Positions 8,437 through 16,956 of a stretch of 64,000 bases of DNA are shown here, one piece after another. Source of the DNA: Nocardia albiluteola (GTDB lineage Bacteria > Actinomycetota > Actinomycetes > Mycobacteriales > Mycobacteriaceae); the NCBI RefSeq assembly GCF_018860155.1, contig NZ_JAHKNI010000001.1, forward strand, positions 199,333 through 263,332, in the 5' to 3' direction. Below the pieces are notes generated by a model. It saw only the letters and a list, made by a program, of their open reading frames with translations. It ran no database searches and was not told where the DNA came from. The number at the start of each line of letters is the position of its first letter. Position 1 is the first letter of the stretch. Both the position numbers and the translations under genes were made by a program.

Positions 8437-9332
8437 ACCCCGTGGCCACCTGGAATCTGGCGGACGACATCCGCCAGCTGCTGGCCTATCCGTTCATGGT
8501 CAACGCGGTACGCGCGGGCACGATCGTCGCCGTCGTGGCCGGGGCGGTGGGCTGGGTGATGGTGCTGCGCCGCGAGAGCTTCGCCGGGCACACCCTGGCG
8601 ATGATCGGATTCCCCGGCGCGGCCGCGGCCACCTGGCTCGGATTCGCCTCCGGGTACGGCTATTTCGCGGCCTGCATCGGTGCGGCGCTGGTGTTCGCCG
8701 CGGTCCCGGCATCGGTCCGGATGCACGGTGGTGGGGAGCGGTCCGCGGTCATCGGCATCGTGCAGGCCCTCGCACTGGCCGCCGGGATGCTGTTCGTGAG
8801 CCTGTACAAGGGCTTTCTGTCCGGGCTGACCAACCTGCTGTTCGGCACCATTGACGGCGTCACCGATCAGCAGGTGCTGGTGCTCCTGATTGCCGCGGTG
8901 CCCTGCCTGCTGGTGCTGCTGCTGATCGGCAGGCGGCTGCTGTGGGCCTCGATCGATCCCGAAACCGCCGGGGCGCAGGGGGTTCCGGTGCGGCTCGTCG
9001 GGGTGCTGTTCCTGCTGCTGCTCGGAATCGCGGCGGCGGGCACCAGCCAGGTCACCGGCAGCCTGCTGGTCTTCGCGCTGCTGGTGGCCCCGGGGGCCGC
9101 CGCGCATCAGCTCACCGGTCGTCCCGGGTACGGGGTCGCGATATCGGTGGGCATCGCGCTCGTGGCCACCTGGGCCGGAATGGGATTCGCGTACTTCACG
9201 CCGTATCCGATCGGATTCTGGGTGAGCACGTTCGCCTTTGCCGCCTATCTGGCGTGTGCCGGATACCGCGCGGCGGTGGACCGGCTGCGAGCGCGCGCGC
9301 CGGAGCCGAGCGCCAGCGAGGTGCAGGCGTGA
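8433..9332 (+). CDS. znuB: Zinc ABC transporter permease (first copy)
   Basis: 299 residues, ABC-3 (ZnuB/MntB) family. About eight hydrophobic helices are visible, with the conserved 'LRRESFAGHTLAMIGFPGAAAATWLG' near residues 45-70 and the characteristic 'GSLLVFALLVAPGAAAHQLTGRP' near 210-235, which is the family's coupling region. It starts at a GTG that overlaps the ATPase stop and itself overlaps the next permease by 4 nt (GTGA). It forms half of the membrane channel, probably as a heterodimer with the following paralogue. The last codons lie inside a 20-nt sequence found again at 19153. Confidence 0.9.
   Translation: MNPVATWNLADDIRQLLAYPFMVNAVRAGTIVAVVAGAVGWVMVLRRESFAGHTLAMIGFPGAAAATWLGFASGYGYFAACIGAALVFAAVPASVRMHGGGERSAVIGIVQALALAAGMLFVSLYKGFLSGLTNLLFGTIDGVTDQQVLVLLIAAVPCLLVLLLIGRRLLWASIDPETAGAQGVPVRLVGVLFLLLLGIAAAGTSQVTGSLLVFALLVAPGAAAHQLTGRPGYGVAISVGIALVATWAGMGFAYFTPYPIGFWVSTFAFAAYLACAGYRAAVDRLRARAPEPSASEVQA
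9302..9321 (-). repeat. Dispersed 20-nt element (copy 1)
   Basis: The reverse complement of these 20 bases (cctcgctggcgctcggctcc) is found again at 19153-19172, and a related form (ccctcgctgcgctcgg) near 19203. Here it encodes the last residues of the first zinc permease, so that protein's tail derives from the element. Confidence 0.6.
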
Positions 9333-10183
9333 GCATGCTGTCGCATCCCTTTATCCAGTACGCGCTGATCGCCGGGACCGCCGTGGCGATCCTGTGCGGG
9401 CTGGCCGGCTATTTCGTTGTCCAGCGGGGCGAGGTGTTCGCCGGCGACGCGCTGGGACACGTGGCCTATACCGGGGCGATGGCGGCGCTCGCGGCCGGAT
9501 TCAACCTGCGGATAGGGCTTTTCGCCGCCTGCGTGGCGGTGGCGATCGCGCTCGGGGTGACCGGCGCCCGGGGCGGCGTCGGCGATGTCGCGATCGGGTC
9601 GTTCTTCTCGTGGGTGCTGGGCCTGGGCGCGTTGTTCCTGACCCTGTACACCACGCATCGGGCCACCGGAAATTCCACCGCGAACGTGAATGTCCTGTTC
9701 GGCAGCATCTTCGGGATCAGTTCTGCGGCCGCGACGACCGCCGCGCTGGTCGCGGCCGGTGCGGTCGCGGTGCTGCTGGTGATCGCGCGGCCGCTGCTGT
9801 TCGCGACCATCGATCCGATCGTGGCCCGCGCGGCGGGCGTTCCGGTCCGGGGCGTGGGCGCGGTGTTCCTCGGGCTGGTGGGGGTCGCCGTCGCCGAGGC
9901 CACCCAAATCGTCGGTGCCGTGGTCGTTCTCGGCCTGCTGGCCGCCCCACCTGCCGCCGCCGCGCGGCTGACCGCGCGGCCCTGGCGGGCATTCTGGGTC
10001 TCGGCCGTGCTGGCCGTCGCCGCGGTGTGGGCGGGAGTCGCGCTGTCGTATGCGATACCCGCCGCGCCGGCCAGTTTCACCATCATGTCCGTCGCGGCGG
10101 CCTGCTATCTCGCGGCCGTCGCGGTGGATCTGTTCCGTCGCTACCGAAACCTCCATGTCCGCACCGGATTGCTCGTCGGCTGA
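9329..10183 (+). CDS. znuB: Zinc ABC transporter permease (second copy)
   Basis: 284 residues, second ABC-3 family permease. It shows 'VQRGEVFAGDALGHVAYTGAMAALAAG' and 'ATQIVGAVVVLGLLAAPPAAAARLTARP', parallel to the first permease but clearly diverged. Two different permease genes in one zinc operon suggest a heterodimeric channel. Many ZnuABC systems use one permease as a homodimer. The GTG at 9329 overlaps the previous stop; an ATG six nt further is an alternative. Its 3' end overlaps the zur gene by 29 nt. Confidence 0.9.
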   Translation: MSMLSHPFIQYALIAGTAVAILCGLAGYFVVQRGEVFAGDALGHVAYTGAMAALAAGFNLRIGLFAACVAVAIALGVTGARGGVGDVAIGSFFSWVLGLGALFLTLYTTHRATGNSTANVNVLFGSIFGISSAAATTAALVAAGAVAVLLVIARPLLFATIDPIVARAAGVPVRGVGAVFLGLVGVAVAEATQIVGAVVVLGLLAAPPAAAARLTARPWRAFWVSAVLAVAAVWAGVALSYAIPAAPASFTIMSVAAACYLAAVAVDLFRRYRNLHVRTGLLVG

Positions 10184-10598
10184 GCGCCCGCCCGAGCGCT
10201 GCCGCACCACGGTGCGGCAGCGCGTGGTGCTGGATGTGCTGCGGCGCAACGATCGTTTTCGCAGCGCCCAGCAGCTGCACGCCGAATTGCACTCCGGCGC
10301 TACCATTCGCATCGGGCTGACCAGCGTCTACCGCATCCTGCACCGGCTCACCGAGCAGCACCTGGTGGAGACGCAGCGCGCCGAGGACGGGGAGGTCCTC
10401 TATCGGATCCGCGGCGGCAGCGAGCATCACCACAATCTGCTGTGCCGAATCTGCGGTCGCGCCGAGCGTTTCACGCACGCCGACCTCGAGTACGCCACCG
10501 AGCACATTGCCGTGCAGCATCGATACACCGATGTGAGCCATCACATCGACCTCTACGGCACCTGTCCGGACTGTGCGGTCGGGTCCGCGGGGGAGTAA
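10155..10598 (+). CDS. zur: Zinc uptake regulator Zur (Fur family)
   Basis: 147 residues. The winged-helix part contains 'RQRVVLDVLRRNDRFRSAQQLHAEL' and 'IGLTSVYRILHRLTEQHLVE', with the recognition-helix motif TSVYR at 56-60. The metal part has 'GGSEHHHNLLCRICGRAERF' and a second CxxC at 137-140, so the structural zinc site (Cys97, Cys100, Cys137, Cys140) is complete. When loaded with zinc it should repress the upstream transporter genes. The start codon lies inside the preceding permease gene. Placement last in the operon, together with the palindrome at 6533, argues for Zur rather than Fur. Confidence 0.92.
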   Translation: MSAPDCSSAERPPERCRTTVRQRVVLDVLRRNDRFRSAQQLHAELHSGATIRIGLTSVYRILHRLTEQHLVETQRAEDGEVLYRIRGGSEHHHNLLCRICGRAERFTHADLEYATEHIAVQHRYTDVSHHIDLYGTCPDCAVGSAGE

Positions 10599-10599
10599 T

Positions 10600-10643
10600 C
10601 GGATTTATCCACAGGCATCACAGGACGGCTGTGGATAAATCCG
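10600..10643. terminator. Bidirectional hairpin carrying two inverted DnaA-box sequences
   Basis: A perfect 15-bp inverted repeat (10600-10614 with 10629-10643) encloses a 14-nt loop between the convergent zur and hydrolase genes. Each arm contains the DnaA consensus TTATCCACA (10605-10613 on plus, 10630-10638 on minus). The position fits a bidirectional terminator; the arm sequence also fits DnaA binding. Confidence 0.65.
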
Positions 10644-10668
10644 TCGGCACGGTGTCATCGAAACCGGG

Positions 10669-11484
10669 TCAGGACACCGCGACTCGCGCGGCCTGACGAT
10701 CGAAGAACCCGGCGATCGCCTCGACGAAGCCCGGACCGTCCTCCGCGGGCAGGCCGTGACCGGCGTCGAATTCCCGGTATTCGGCACCGGAGATCGCCTG
10801 GGCCACCTCGCGCTGGTCCGCGATGGGCACAATCTGGTCCTGTCCGCTCGCCAGAACCAGTGTGGGAGCGGTGATCAGCGGCAGCAGGGCGCGGATGTCG
10901 ACCTCGCGATCGACAGCGACCTGCACCGATTGGGCGGGTTCGATGATGCTCGTGAAGTAGTCGATGTTCGCCGCGTATTCCTCCGCGGTCCAGGCCGAGG
11001 TGACCTCCGGCCGCAGTGCGGTGAGCGTGATCAGCTGGGCGAGCAGGCGCTTGTCGGTGCGCAGCAGAGAATTCCACAGGTCGAACTGAGTGCGTCCACG
11101 CTCATCGGTCGCGGCCCAGGGGGCATGCAGCACAAGGGAATCCACCCGATCCGGGTAGCGTGCGGCGAGGTTTGCGGCGGTGACGGCGCCCAGCGAATGA
11201 CCGGCCAGATGGAAGGTTTCGGCGCCGGCGTGAGCGGCGGCCGCGAGAACCTGATCGGCCAGGTCGTCGACGTTCACCCGATCGGGCGCGGTCGTCGCGC
11301 CGGATCCCGCGTAGTTCGGCGCGATGACTGTGAAGCGGTCGGCGAGCTCCGCGATGAGGGGTTCGTAGTTCCCCTCGTTGGTGGCGAAGGTGCCGTGCAC
11401 CATGACCACGGCCGGACCTGTTCCGGTGACGAGGTATTCGACGTTGCTCTCACCGTTGCTCAGGGTGACGGGCGCGAAAGGCAT
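10669..11484 (-). CDS. Alpha/beta hydrolase
   Basis: 271 residues, alpha/beta-hydrolase fold. The oxyanion motif is 'VVMVHGTFATNEGNYEPL', the nucleophile elbow 'LAGHSLGAV' (Ser97), the acid Asp216 in 'LASGQDQIVP', and the base His243 in 'FDAGHGLPAED', so the triad is complete. There is no signal peptide. The ATG at 11484 has GGAG upstream; the frame extends five codons further without support. The substrate cannot be named. The same-strand neighbours are a tautomerase and a LysR regulator, as often seen in small catabolic loci. Confidence 0.88.
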   Translation of the reverse strand: MPFAPVTLSNGESNVEYLVTGTGPAVVMVHGTFATNEGNYEPLIAELADRFTVIAPNYAGSGATTAPDRVNVDDLADQVLAAAAHAGAETFHLAGHSLGAVTAANLAARYPDRVDSLVLHAPWAATDERGRTQFDLWNSLLRTDKRLLAQLITLTALRPEVTSAWTAEEYAANIDYFTSIIEPAQSVQVAVDREVDIRALLPLITAPTLVLASGQDQIVPIADQREVAQAISGAEYREFDAGHGLPAEDGPGFVEAIAGFFDRQAARVAVS

Positions 11485-11702
11485 GGGAGATCTCCACATA
11501 CGGTCGTTGGGGTGGGACGGTGGACCGGCTCCCGGATGTATTCGACAGCGCGGAACAGCTGGTTATTCCTGCTGCGGCCGACGGCGTCGAGCGGTGGCGC
11601 ATGCGCGCCGTGAGGAGCGATCGCGCGAGATCGGCGGCGCCGCACGGCCTGCCGCGGGTGGTGCGTGGAGCCCGGACCGCGGCGGACCGAACGGTCCCGG
11701 AC

Positions 11703-11891
11703 CTACTTCTTCTTGTCCGCGGTCAACTCCCCGCCGATGGCCCAGCTGTCGGTGGGCACCTCCTGGATCCAGACCTGCACGGCCTCGGCGGGAATCTGGA
11801 GGGCATCGACGAACGCGTCGGTGATCCGGCGAACCAGATCGCGCTTGAGCTCGATGGTGCGCGGACCCTGCTGCACGGTAACGATGGGCAT
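11703..11891 (-). CDS. 4-oxalocrotonate tautomerase family protein
   Basis: 62 residues, the usual length for a 4-OT subunit. It starts MPIVTVQQGPR, so Pro1 becomes the catalytic N-terminus after removal of methionine, and continues 'KRDLVRRITDAFVDALQIP' and 'VQVWIQEVPTDSWAIGG', which matches the family. The arginine expected near position 11 is present. These enzymes interconvert enol and keto acids as hexamers. The gene has a GGAG ribosome-binding site and lies between an alpha/beta hydrolase and a LysR gene on the same strand. The substrate is unknown. Confidence 0.88.
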   Translation of the reverse strand: MPIVTVQQGPRTIELKRDLVRRITDAFVDALQIPAEAVQVWIQEVPTDSWAIGGELTADKKK

Positions 11892-12037
11892 GACTGTCTC
11901 CTGGTGAATTTCGTTGGGCTACAGGCTTTTCTGGCTCTCTGACCGGTTCGCCGGGGTGTTCGGCGGCCTGAGAACAGTTCACCGCAGAACCGGTCGCCGA
12001 CCAATGGGCAGTCCGTTCACGCAGGGATAAGGATTCG

Positions 12038-12943
12038 TTATCGTCCCTGGTGGACTTGGGAATTGCCCTGCTCGAGAAGCATGCGCACCAGGGCGAGCTG
12101 CGGGGTCGACGCGCCCTTGCGCACGGCCACCCCGATGGGCAGCGACAGGCCCGGTTCGAACGGCCGGAACACCACCCGCGAGTTCGCCGCCGGGTGGGCA
12201 TTGGCCGCGTATACCACTGTCCACATGGGAGTTCCGGTGCCGATGGCGGCCAGGGTGTCCTGCAGGGTGCTCGATGCCTGCGCCGGTATCGGTTCGAATC
12301 CGGCGCGCTGGCACGCGGTCAGCACCAGATCCACCAGCGCCGGATGGTTACGCCGCTCGGTCAGCCGCAGCGGCAGCGCCGCCAGGTCCGCGAGTGCGAC
12401 CGAGTCCTGCCGTGCCAGGGGATGCCGGGCGGGCAGCGCCACCACCAGTGGATCGTCCCAGGCGGCAAGGAATTCCAGCTCGGGACTGTCCTGCGGGGAG
12501 GGCGAGCGCAGGAAGGCCGCGTCGAGCCGCCCGTCGGACACCTGCGCCAGCCGTTCGTGCACCGGCAGCGAGATGAGTTCGACCTGCAGCCGGGGGAGTC
12601 GATCGGCCAGGCCGTCCAGGATCGCGTCCAGCCGCTCGCCCAGGCCGGTGATCGTGCCCAGCCGCAGCACCTCCGCGCGCCCGCCGGCCAGCTCGGCCAC
12701 CGTGGCGCGCGCGGCGTCGGCGGCCGCGAGGACCGACCGCGCGGCGGGCAGGAATCGCTGTCCGGCCTCGGTGAGCCGGACCCGACGCGGAGACCGGTCC
12801 AGCAGCTGCACCTTCAGTTCCCGTTCCAGCCGCTGCACCTGCTGGCTGACCGCGGGCTGGGCGATGTGCAGCCGCTCGGCCGCCCGGCCGAAGTGCAACT
12901 CCTCGGCGACGGTGACGAAGTAGCGCAGCTGGCGTAGTTCCAC
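12038..12943 (-). CDS. LysR-family transcriptional regulator
   Basis: 301 residues. The first 60 are a classical LysR helix-turn-helix: VELRQLRYFVTVAEELHFGRAA..., 'AERLHIAQPAVSQQVQRLERELKVQLLDR'. The rest is a periplasmic-binding-protein-like effector domain, with 'FLAAWDDPLVVALPARHPLARQD' in its centre. GTG 12943 is chosen because LysR proteins nearly always start M/V-E-L-R-x-L-R-Y-F; an in-frame start 36 nt upstream adds unrelated residues. It may control the tautomerase and hydrolase downstream on the same strand or the divergent adenylate cyclase; no operator was identified. Confidence 0.9.
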   Translation of the reverse strand: MELRQLRYFVTVAEELHFGRAAERLHIAQPAVSQQVQRLERELKVQLLDRSPRRVRLTEAGQRFLPAARSVLAAADAARATVAELAGGRAEVLRLGTITGLGERLDAILDGLADRLPRLQVELISLPVHERLAQVSDGRLDAAFLRSPSPQDSPELEFLAAWDDPLVVALPARHPLARQDSVALADLAALPLRLTERRNHPALVDLVLTACQRAGFEPIPAQASSTLQDTLAAIGTGTPMWTVVYAANAHPAANSRVVFRPFEPGLSLPIGVAVRKGASTPQLALVRMLLEQGNSQVHQGR

Positions 12944-13092
12944 GGCTCGGACTCCTCGATCTCGCTTCGGCCCATACAACCATCACCGGCGCGCATCGTC
13001 CCTGCTCGGCCCGTCGCGCGGGGGATCTGTGGGTTGTGACACAGCACAGTGCAGGGGCCCTGTGCCCGCTTCGCGCCGTATCGTCGTTGACC

Positions 13093-14145
13093 ATGGATCA
13101 GGCGGAGTTGTCGAGGCTGATGCAGTCGGTCGTCGAGCCGTATCTGCTGGGCGGCCCGCGCAAGTACAGCCGGGCCGATCTGCGCCGTCATGCCGAGGTG
13201 CCGCGGGATGTGTCTCGGCGCCTGTGGGTTTCGCTCGGCTTCGCGGCCGATCCGGACGATGCGGCCATCGAGTACGCCGAGGGCGATCTGACCGCGCTGC
13301 GGGACTTCCACAGCCTGGAAGCGCTGGCGACGGACGACGCGCGCAAGCAGTCCGCCGCGGTGCGCACCATGGGCCAGTCGATGGCGCGGCTGGCGGAGTG
13401 GCAGGTTGATCTGGTGGTCGAGGAGATCGCGAACCGGATCGAGTCGATCACCGCGCAGGATCCGGGGGCGGACACCGAGGTCGTCGCGCGGGAGGCCACC
13501 GAGGAGGTGGTCACGACCCTGCAGCGCCTGCAGGCCTATGCGTGGCGGCGGCATCTGGCCGCCGCCCTCGAGCGGGCGCTGGGCGGCCCCGCCGACATCA
13601 CCCGGGAACTGGCGGTGGGCTTCGCCGATATGGTCGGCTACACCCGCCTGACCCGGCACCTGATCGCCGAGGAGCTGTCCGAGCTGCTCGAGACCTTCGA
13701 GGCGGTGACCACGGCCGCCATCACCGCGAACGGCGGGTGGGTGATCAAGAACGTCGGCGATGAGGTGATGTTCGCCGCCGAGACGGCGGCGGTGGGTGCC
13801 CGCATCGGGTTGGACATCCAGCGGGACGCGGCGGCGCAGACCAGGCGCGGCGAGTCCGACGCCACGACGATGCCCGAGCTGCGGGTCGGCCTCGCGTACG
13901 GGGTGGTGCTGCAGCGTTTCGGGGACCTGTACGGATCGACGGTGAACGTCGCGGCGCGATTGACCGGCGTGGCCCGGCCCAGGACGGTGCTGATCGATGA
14001 CGGCGCCGCGGCGCAGCTGGCCGGGGAGCCGGAATTCGCGATGCGGCACCTGCGCAGCGTGCACGTGCGGGGCATCGACCGGCTGCGCTCGCATGTGCTG
14101 CGGCGCGCGACGGATCACACGGAAGATGTCGAGTACTACTACTGA
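13093..14145 (+). CDS. Class III adenylate cyclase with N-terminal regulatory domain
   Basis: 350 residues. The N-terminal 160 residues are helical and resemble the adenylate-cyclase regulatory domain of mycobacterial Rv1264/Rv2212-type enzymes ('KYSRADLRRHAEVPRDVSRRLWVSLGF'). The C-terminal catalytic domain has the metal aspartates Asp179 ('GFADMVGYTRL') and Asp223 ('VIKNVGDEVMF'), the adenine-selecting Lys219, and the transition-state residues Asn285 and Arg289 ('STVNVAARLTG'). All key residues are present, so it should convert ATP to cAMP in the cytosol as a homodimer. Regulation by pH is known for Rv1264 and is only an analogy here. Divergent from LysR. Confidence 0.92.
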   Translation: MDQAELSRLMQSVVEPYLLGGPRKYSRADLRRHAEVPRDVSRRLWVSLGFAADPDDAAIEYAEGDLTALRDFHSLEALATDDARKQSAAVRTMGQSMARLAEWQVDLVVEEIANRIESITAQDPGADTEVVAREATEEVVTTLQRLQAYAWRRHLAAALERALGGPADITRELAVGFADMVGYTRLTRHLIAEELSELLETFEAVTTAAITANGGWVIKNVGDEVMFAAETAAVGARIGLDIQRDAAAQTRRGESDATTMPELRVGLAYGVVLQRFGDLYGSTVNVAARLTGVARPRTVLIDDGAAAQLAGEPEFAMRHLRSVHVRGIDRLRSHVLRRATDHTEDVEYYY

Positions 14146-14160
14146 GGGCTGCCTCGCCGG

Positions 14161-14182
14161 GGCCCGCCCATCGTGGCGGGCC
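14161..14182 (+). terminator. Hairpin after the adenylate cyclase gene
   Basis: GGCCCGCC (14161-14168) pairs perfectly with GGCGGGCC (14175-14182) around a 6-nt loop, 15 nt past the cyclase stop. There is no T-run; GC-rich hairpins without a U-tail are common as terminators in this group. Confidence 0.5.
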
Positions 14183-14214
14183 GCCTCGGGAGAACCTACC
14201 CGAAAATTAGGAGC

Positions 14215-14281
14215 GGGCCTCGGCGAAGGGGGGGAGTTTGCCGAGGCCCGCGTAGGGTCGGCCCGGGGGGGAGGGGCCGAC
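14215..14281. repeat. Two further GC-rich inverted repeats in a 710-nt intergenic region
   Basis: GGGCCTCGGC (14215-14224) pairs with 14240-14249, and GTCGGCCC (14258-14265) pairs with GGGCCGAC at 14274-14281. With the hairpin at 14161 this makes three stem-loops in 120 nt. The rest of 14282-14856 is noticeably AT-richer, with short runs such as 'agcgatatatttgctagcgat', and holds no convincing gene. Confidence 0.5.
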
Positions 14282-14856
14282 GTGAATGATCCTACGCGAC
14301 GATTCGTGATTGTGTACGTATGAGGGCCGCCACTTTTCGGAAAGTTTCGCCGGCGGGCCTGCCGCCATGGTAGCGATATATTTGCTAGCGATCTTGAATG
14401 GCGATAGTTTCATGTGAAAGATGTTGCCGTGCAAATAGTTATGCCACGGATTGGCCTCATATGAGGTGTGCCTCACGATTGCCATCGATCGGTTGATATG
14501 CGATATAGGCCACGATTCGGCGCCGAAGATTTCCCGCTGGATGGACCCCCGGGCGTGTCAGGGTAGGAGGTCGGCGGGCCGGGCGAGTACCGCCTCGCGG
14601 CAGACCCGGGTAGTGCGTTACTCGTGCCCGTAGACCCGTGCGCGAGCGACGATTGCATCGGCCGCATCCCGCCGGCACCCCCGAGCACCCGCCGGACCCC
14701 CGGGATGCGGCCTCCCTGTGTCCGGGACAACTCCGCGGCCCCGTGATCCTCACGCCGCAGGTGGCGGCATTATTCGGGTGAACTTGTCGGTGGTCTGGGC
14801 GATACTTGGCCGCGAAAACCACTCGTCACATGACCGTCACCTACGTCAGGAGTGTC

Positions 14857-15852
14857 ATGCCCGACGCCATTATTGCCGAGGGTCTGATCAAGAAGTACGG
14901 CCGTCTGGTCGCCCTCGACGGACTCGATCTCACGGTGCCCGAGGGCACCGTGACCGCCCTCCTGGGCCCCAACGGCGCGGGCAAGACCACCACCGTCCGC
15001 GTGTTGACGACGCTGCTCGTCCCCGACGCCGGCCGCGCCACGGTCGCCGGGATCGATGTGATGCGCGAGCCGCAGCGGCTGCGATCCCATATCGGCGCCT
15101 CCGGCCAATACGCGGCCGTCGACGAATACCTCACCGGATTCGAGAATCTCGAGATGGTCGGGCGGCTCTACCACCTCGGCGTGGCCCGCAGTAAGCAGCG
15201 CGCCCGCGAGCTACTGGACAGGTTCCGGCTCGCCGATGCCGCGGACCGCCCGGTCAAGGGCTACTCCGGCGGCATGCGCCGCCGCCTGGATCTGGCCGGG
15301 GCCCTCGTCGCCAACCCGCCGGTGCTGTTCCTGGACGAGCCGACCACCGGGCTGGATCCGCGCGCCCGGATGGATCTGTGGGATGTCATCGAGGAGCTGG
15401 TCGCGGGCGGCACCACGCTGCTGCTCACCACCCAGTACATGGAGGAGGCGGACCGGCTGGCCGATGCGATCGCGGTGATCGACCACGGCCGAGTCATCGC
15501 CCGCGGCACCGCCGACGAGCTCAAGACCCGCGTCGGCGGCGATCGCATCGAGCTCACCGTCGACCATGTGGACAGCCTCGGGGTCGCGCAGCAGGCCCTG
15601 GCGGGTCTGGCGGTCGGGGAGATCCACCTGGAACCGGGCCTGCGCCGCATCACGGTTCCGGTCAGCGACGGCTCGGCCGCGCTGGTCGACGCGATCGGGC
15701 GCCTGACCGCCCATGAGGTCACGATTCACGATGTCGGCCTGCGGCGTCCGTCGCTCGACGATGTCTTCCTCACCCTCACCGGACACGATGCGCAGGAGCT
15801 GGTCAACGGCGATCGCGCACTGGAAAATGCCACGGAAGGACAGCTGCGATGA
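14857..15852 (+). CDS. Daunorubicin-type ABC exporter, ATP-binding subunit (DrrA-like)
   Basis: 331 residues. Walker A 'GPNGAGKTTTVRVL', signature 'GYSGGMRRRLDLAGALV', Walker B 'VLFLDEPTTGLDP' and a switch 'LLLTTQYMEEADRLAD' are all present. The 70-residue C-terminal extension ending in 'RRPSLDDVFLTLTG' is characteristic of DrrA-type exporters of drugs and lipids. ATG 14857 has AGGAG at good spacing. The last codons overlap the permease start (ATGA), so the two are translationally coupled. The substrate is unknown; antibiotic or cell-wall lipid export are both possible. Confidence 0.92.
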   Translation: MPDAIIAEGLIKKYGRLVALDGLDLTVPEGTVTALLGPNGAGKTTTVRVLTTLLVPDAGRATVAGIDVMREPQRLRSHIGASGQYAAVDEYLTGFENLEMVGRLYHLGVARSKQRARELLDRFRLADAADRPVKGYSGGMRRRLDLAGALVANPPVLFLDEPTTGLDPRARMDLWDVIEELVAGGTTLLLTTQYMEEADRLADAIAVIDHGRVIARGTADELKTRVGGDRIELTVDHVDSLGVAQQALAGLAVGEIHLEPGLRRITVPVSDGSAALVDAIGRLTAHEVTIHDVGLRRPSLDDVFLTLTGHDAQELVNGDRALENATEGQLR

Positions 15853-16685
15853 GCTCACTCGTCATCGATGAGCCGGCGCCGCTCGCGCGGCTGGCCATGC
15901 TGGTCAGCGACTGCGTGACGATCACCAAGCGCAACGTCATCAAGATCCGCCGGGTGCCCGACGTGCTGGTCTTCTCGACCCTGTCGCCGATCATGTTCGT
16001 GCTGCTGTTCGCCTTCATCTTCGGCTCGGCGATCAAACTCCAGGGCACCTCGTACCGCGAGTTCCTGATCGCCGGAATCTTCGCCCAGACAGCGGTCTTC
16101 GGCGCGACGTTCACGGGATCCAGCCTGGCCGAGGACATGCAGAAGGGCATCATCGACCGGTTCCGCTCGCTGCCCATGGCGCCCGCGGCGGTGCTGGTCG
16201 GGCGCACGGTCGCCGATGTGGTGATCAACGTGGTCAGCCTGGTGGTGATGTCGGTGACGGGCCTGTTGATCGGCTGGCGGATTCGCGGGTCACTGCTGGA
16301 CGGGGTGCTCGGCTATGTGTTGCTGTTGCTGTTCGCCTACGCGGTGTCGTGGATGATGGCCGTGGTCGGCCTGCTGGTGCGGGCCCCGGAGGTCTTCAAC
16401 AATGCCAGCTTCGTGGTGATCTTCCCGCTCACCTTCATCGCCAACACCTTCGTGCCGAGCCGCGAATTGCCCACGCCGCTACGGGTTTTCGCCGACTGGA
16501 ATCCCGTCTCGGCGGTCACCCAGGCCACCCGCGACCTGTTCGGCAACACCAGCCCGCTCATGCCGACCTCCGATGTGTGGTCGATGCGGCATCCCGTGAT
16601 CACCACGCTGATCTGGGTGGTGGTGTTGCTGGCGGTCTTCATTCCGCTCTCGCTGCGACAGTTCAGGCGCGCGGTCAGCAGGTGA
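15849..16685 (+). CDS. ABC-2 exporter permease (DrrB-like)
   Basis: 278 residues with six hydrophobic helices. It begins with a cytoplasmic stretch 'TITKRNVIKIRRVPDVLVFSTLSPIMFVLLFAFIFG', the ABC-2 signature of DrrB proteins, and contains 'FRSLPMAPAAVLVGRTVADVVINV' and 'FIANTFVPSRELPTPLRVFADWNPVSAVTQATRDLFGN', which is strongly conserved in the family. It forms the membrane channel for the preceding ATPase. The start overlaps the ATPase stop by 4 nt. Confidence 0.92.
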   Translation: MSSLVIDEPAPLARLAMLVSDCVTITKRNVIKIRRVPDVLVFSTLSPIMFVLLFAFIFGSAIKLQGTSYREFLIAGIFAQTAVFGATFTGSSLAEDMQKGIIDRFRSLPMAPAAVLVGRTVADVVINVVSLVVMSVTGLLIGWRIRGSLLDGVLGYVLLLLFAYAVSWMMAVVGLLVRAPEVFNNASFVVIFPLTFIANTFVPSRELPTPLRVFADWNPVSAVTQATRDLFGNTSPLMPTSDVWSMRHPVITTLIWVVVLLAVFIPLSLRQFRRAVSR

Positions 16686-16749
16686 TCCGGCCAGCCCGCG
16701 CTGACCTGTGAATACTGCACGAACTGCGCGGCTGTGACACAGTGGTCGC

Positions 16750-16956
16750 ATGCAGTTGGGGACCTCTGGCAAGTCCGGCCGGTTGCGCAACCGGTTGATC
16801 ATCGCAGTCGTGATCGCCGCCGCGGGCGGCTCCGCATGGCGGGCGCTCACGCGCCGCCCTCAACTCCCGGCGCCGGCCCAGGAGCCCCCGCGCCTGGGCT
16901 ACTCCACCAACGGTGTGAGCTACGGTGTGAGCCCCCACCGCGCAGTCCAGTCTTAA
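16750..16956 (+). CDS. Possible small membrane protein (68 aa)
   Basis: An ATG-started frame encodes 68 residues with a basic N-terminus (GKSGRLRNR), one hydrophobic helix (LIIAVVIAAAGGSAWRAL) and a proline-rich tail. Single-pass proteins of this form are common and poorly conserved. There is no clear ribosome-binding site and no family was recognised. It is listed because the positive-then-hydrophobic design and plausible codon use support coding; it may be spurious. The remaining DNA to 17255 holds no other convincing gene. Confidence 0.35.
   Translation: MQLGTSGKSGRLRNRLIIAVVIAAAGGSAWRALTRRPQLPAPAQEPPRLGYSTNGVSYGVSPHRAVQS

Noticed and set aside
13025..13050. TGTGACACAGCACAGTG as a CRP site before the adenylate cyclase gene
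   Set aside because: The second half-site does not match TCACA at the right spacing; too weak to call.
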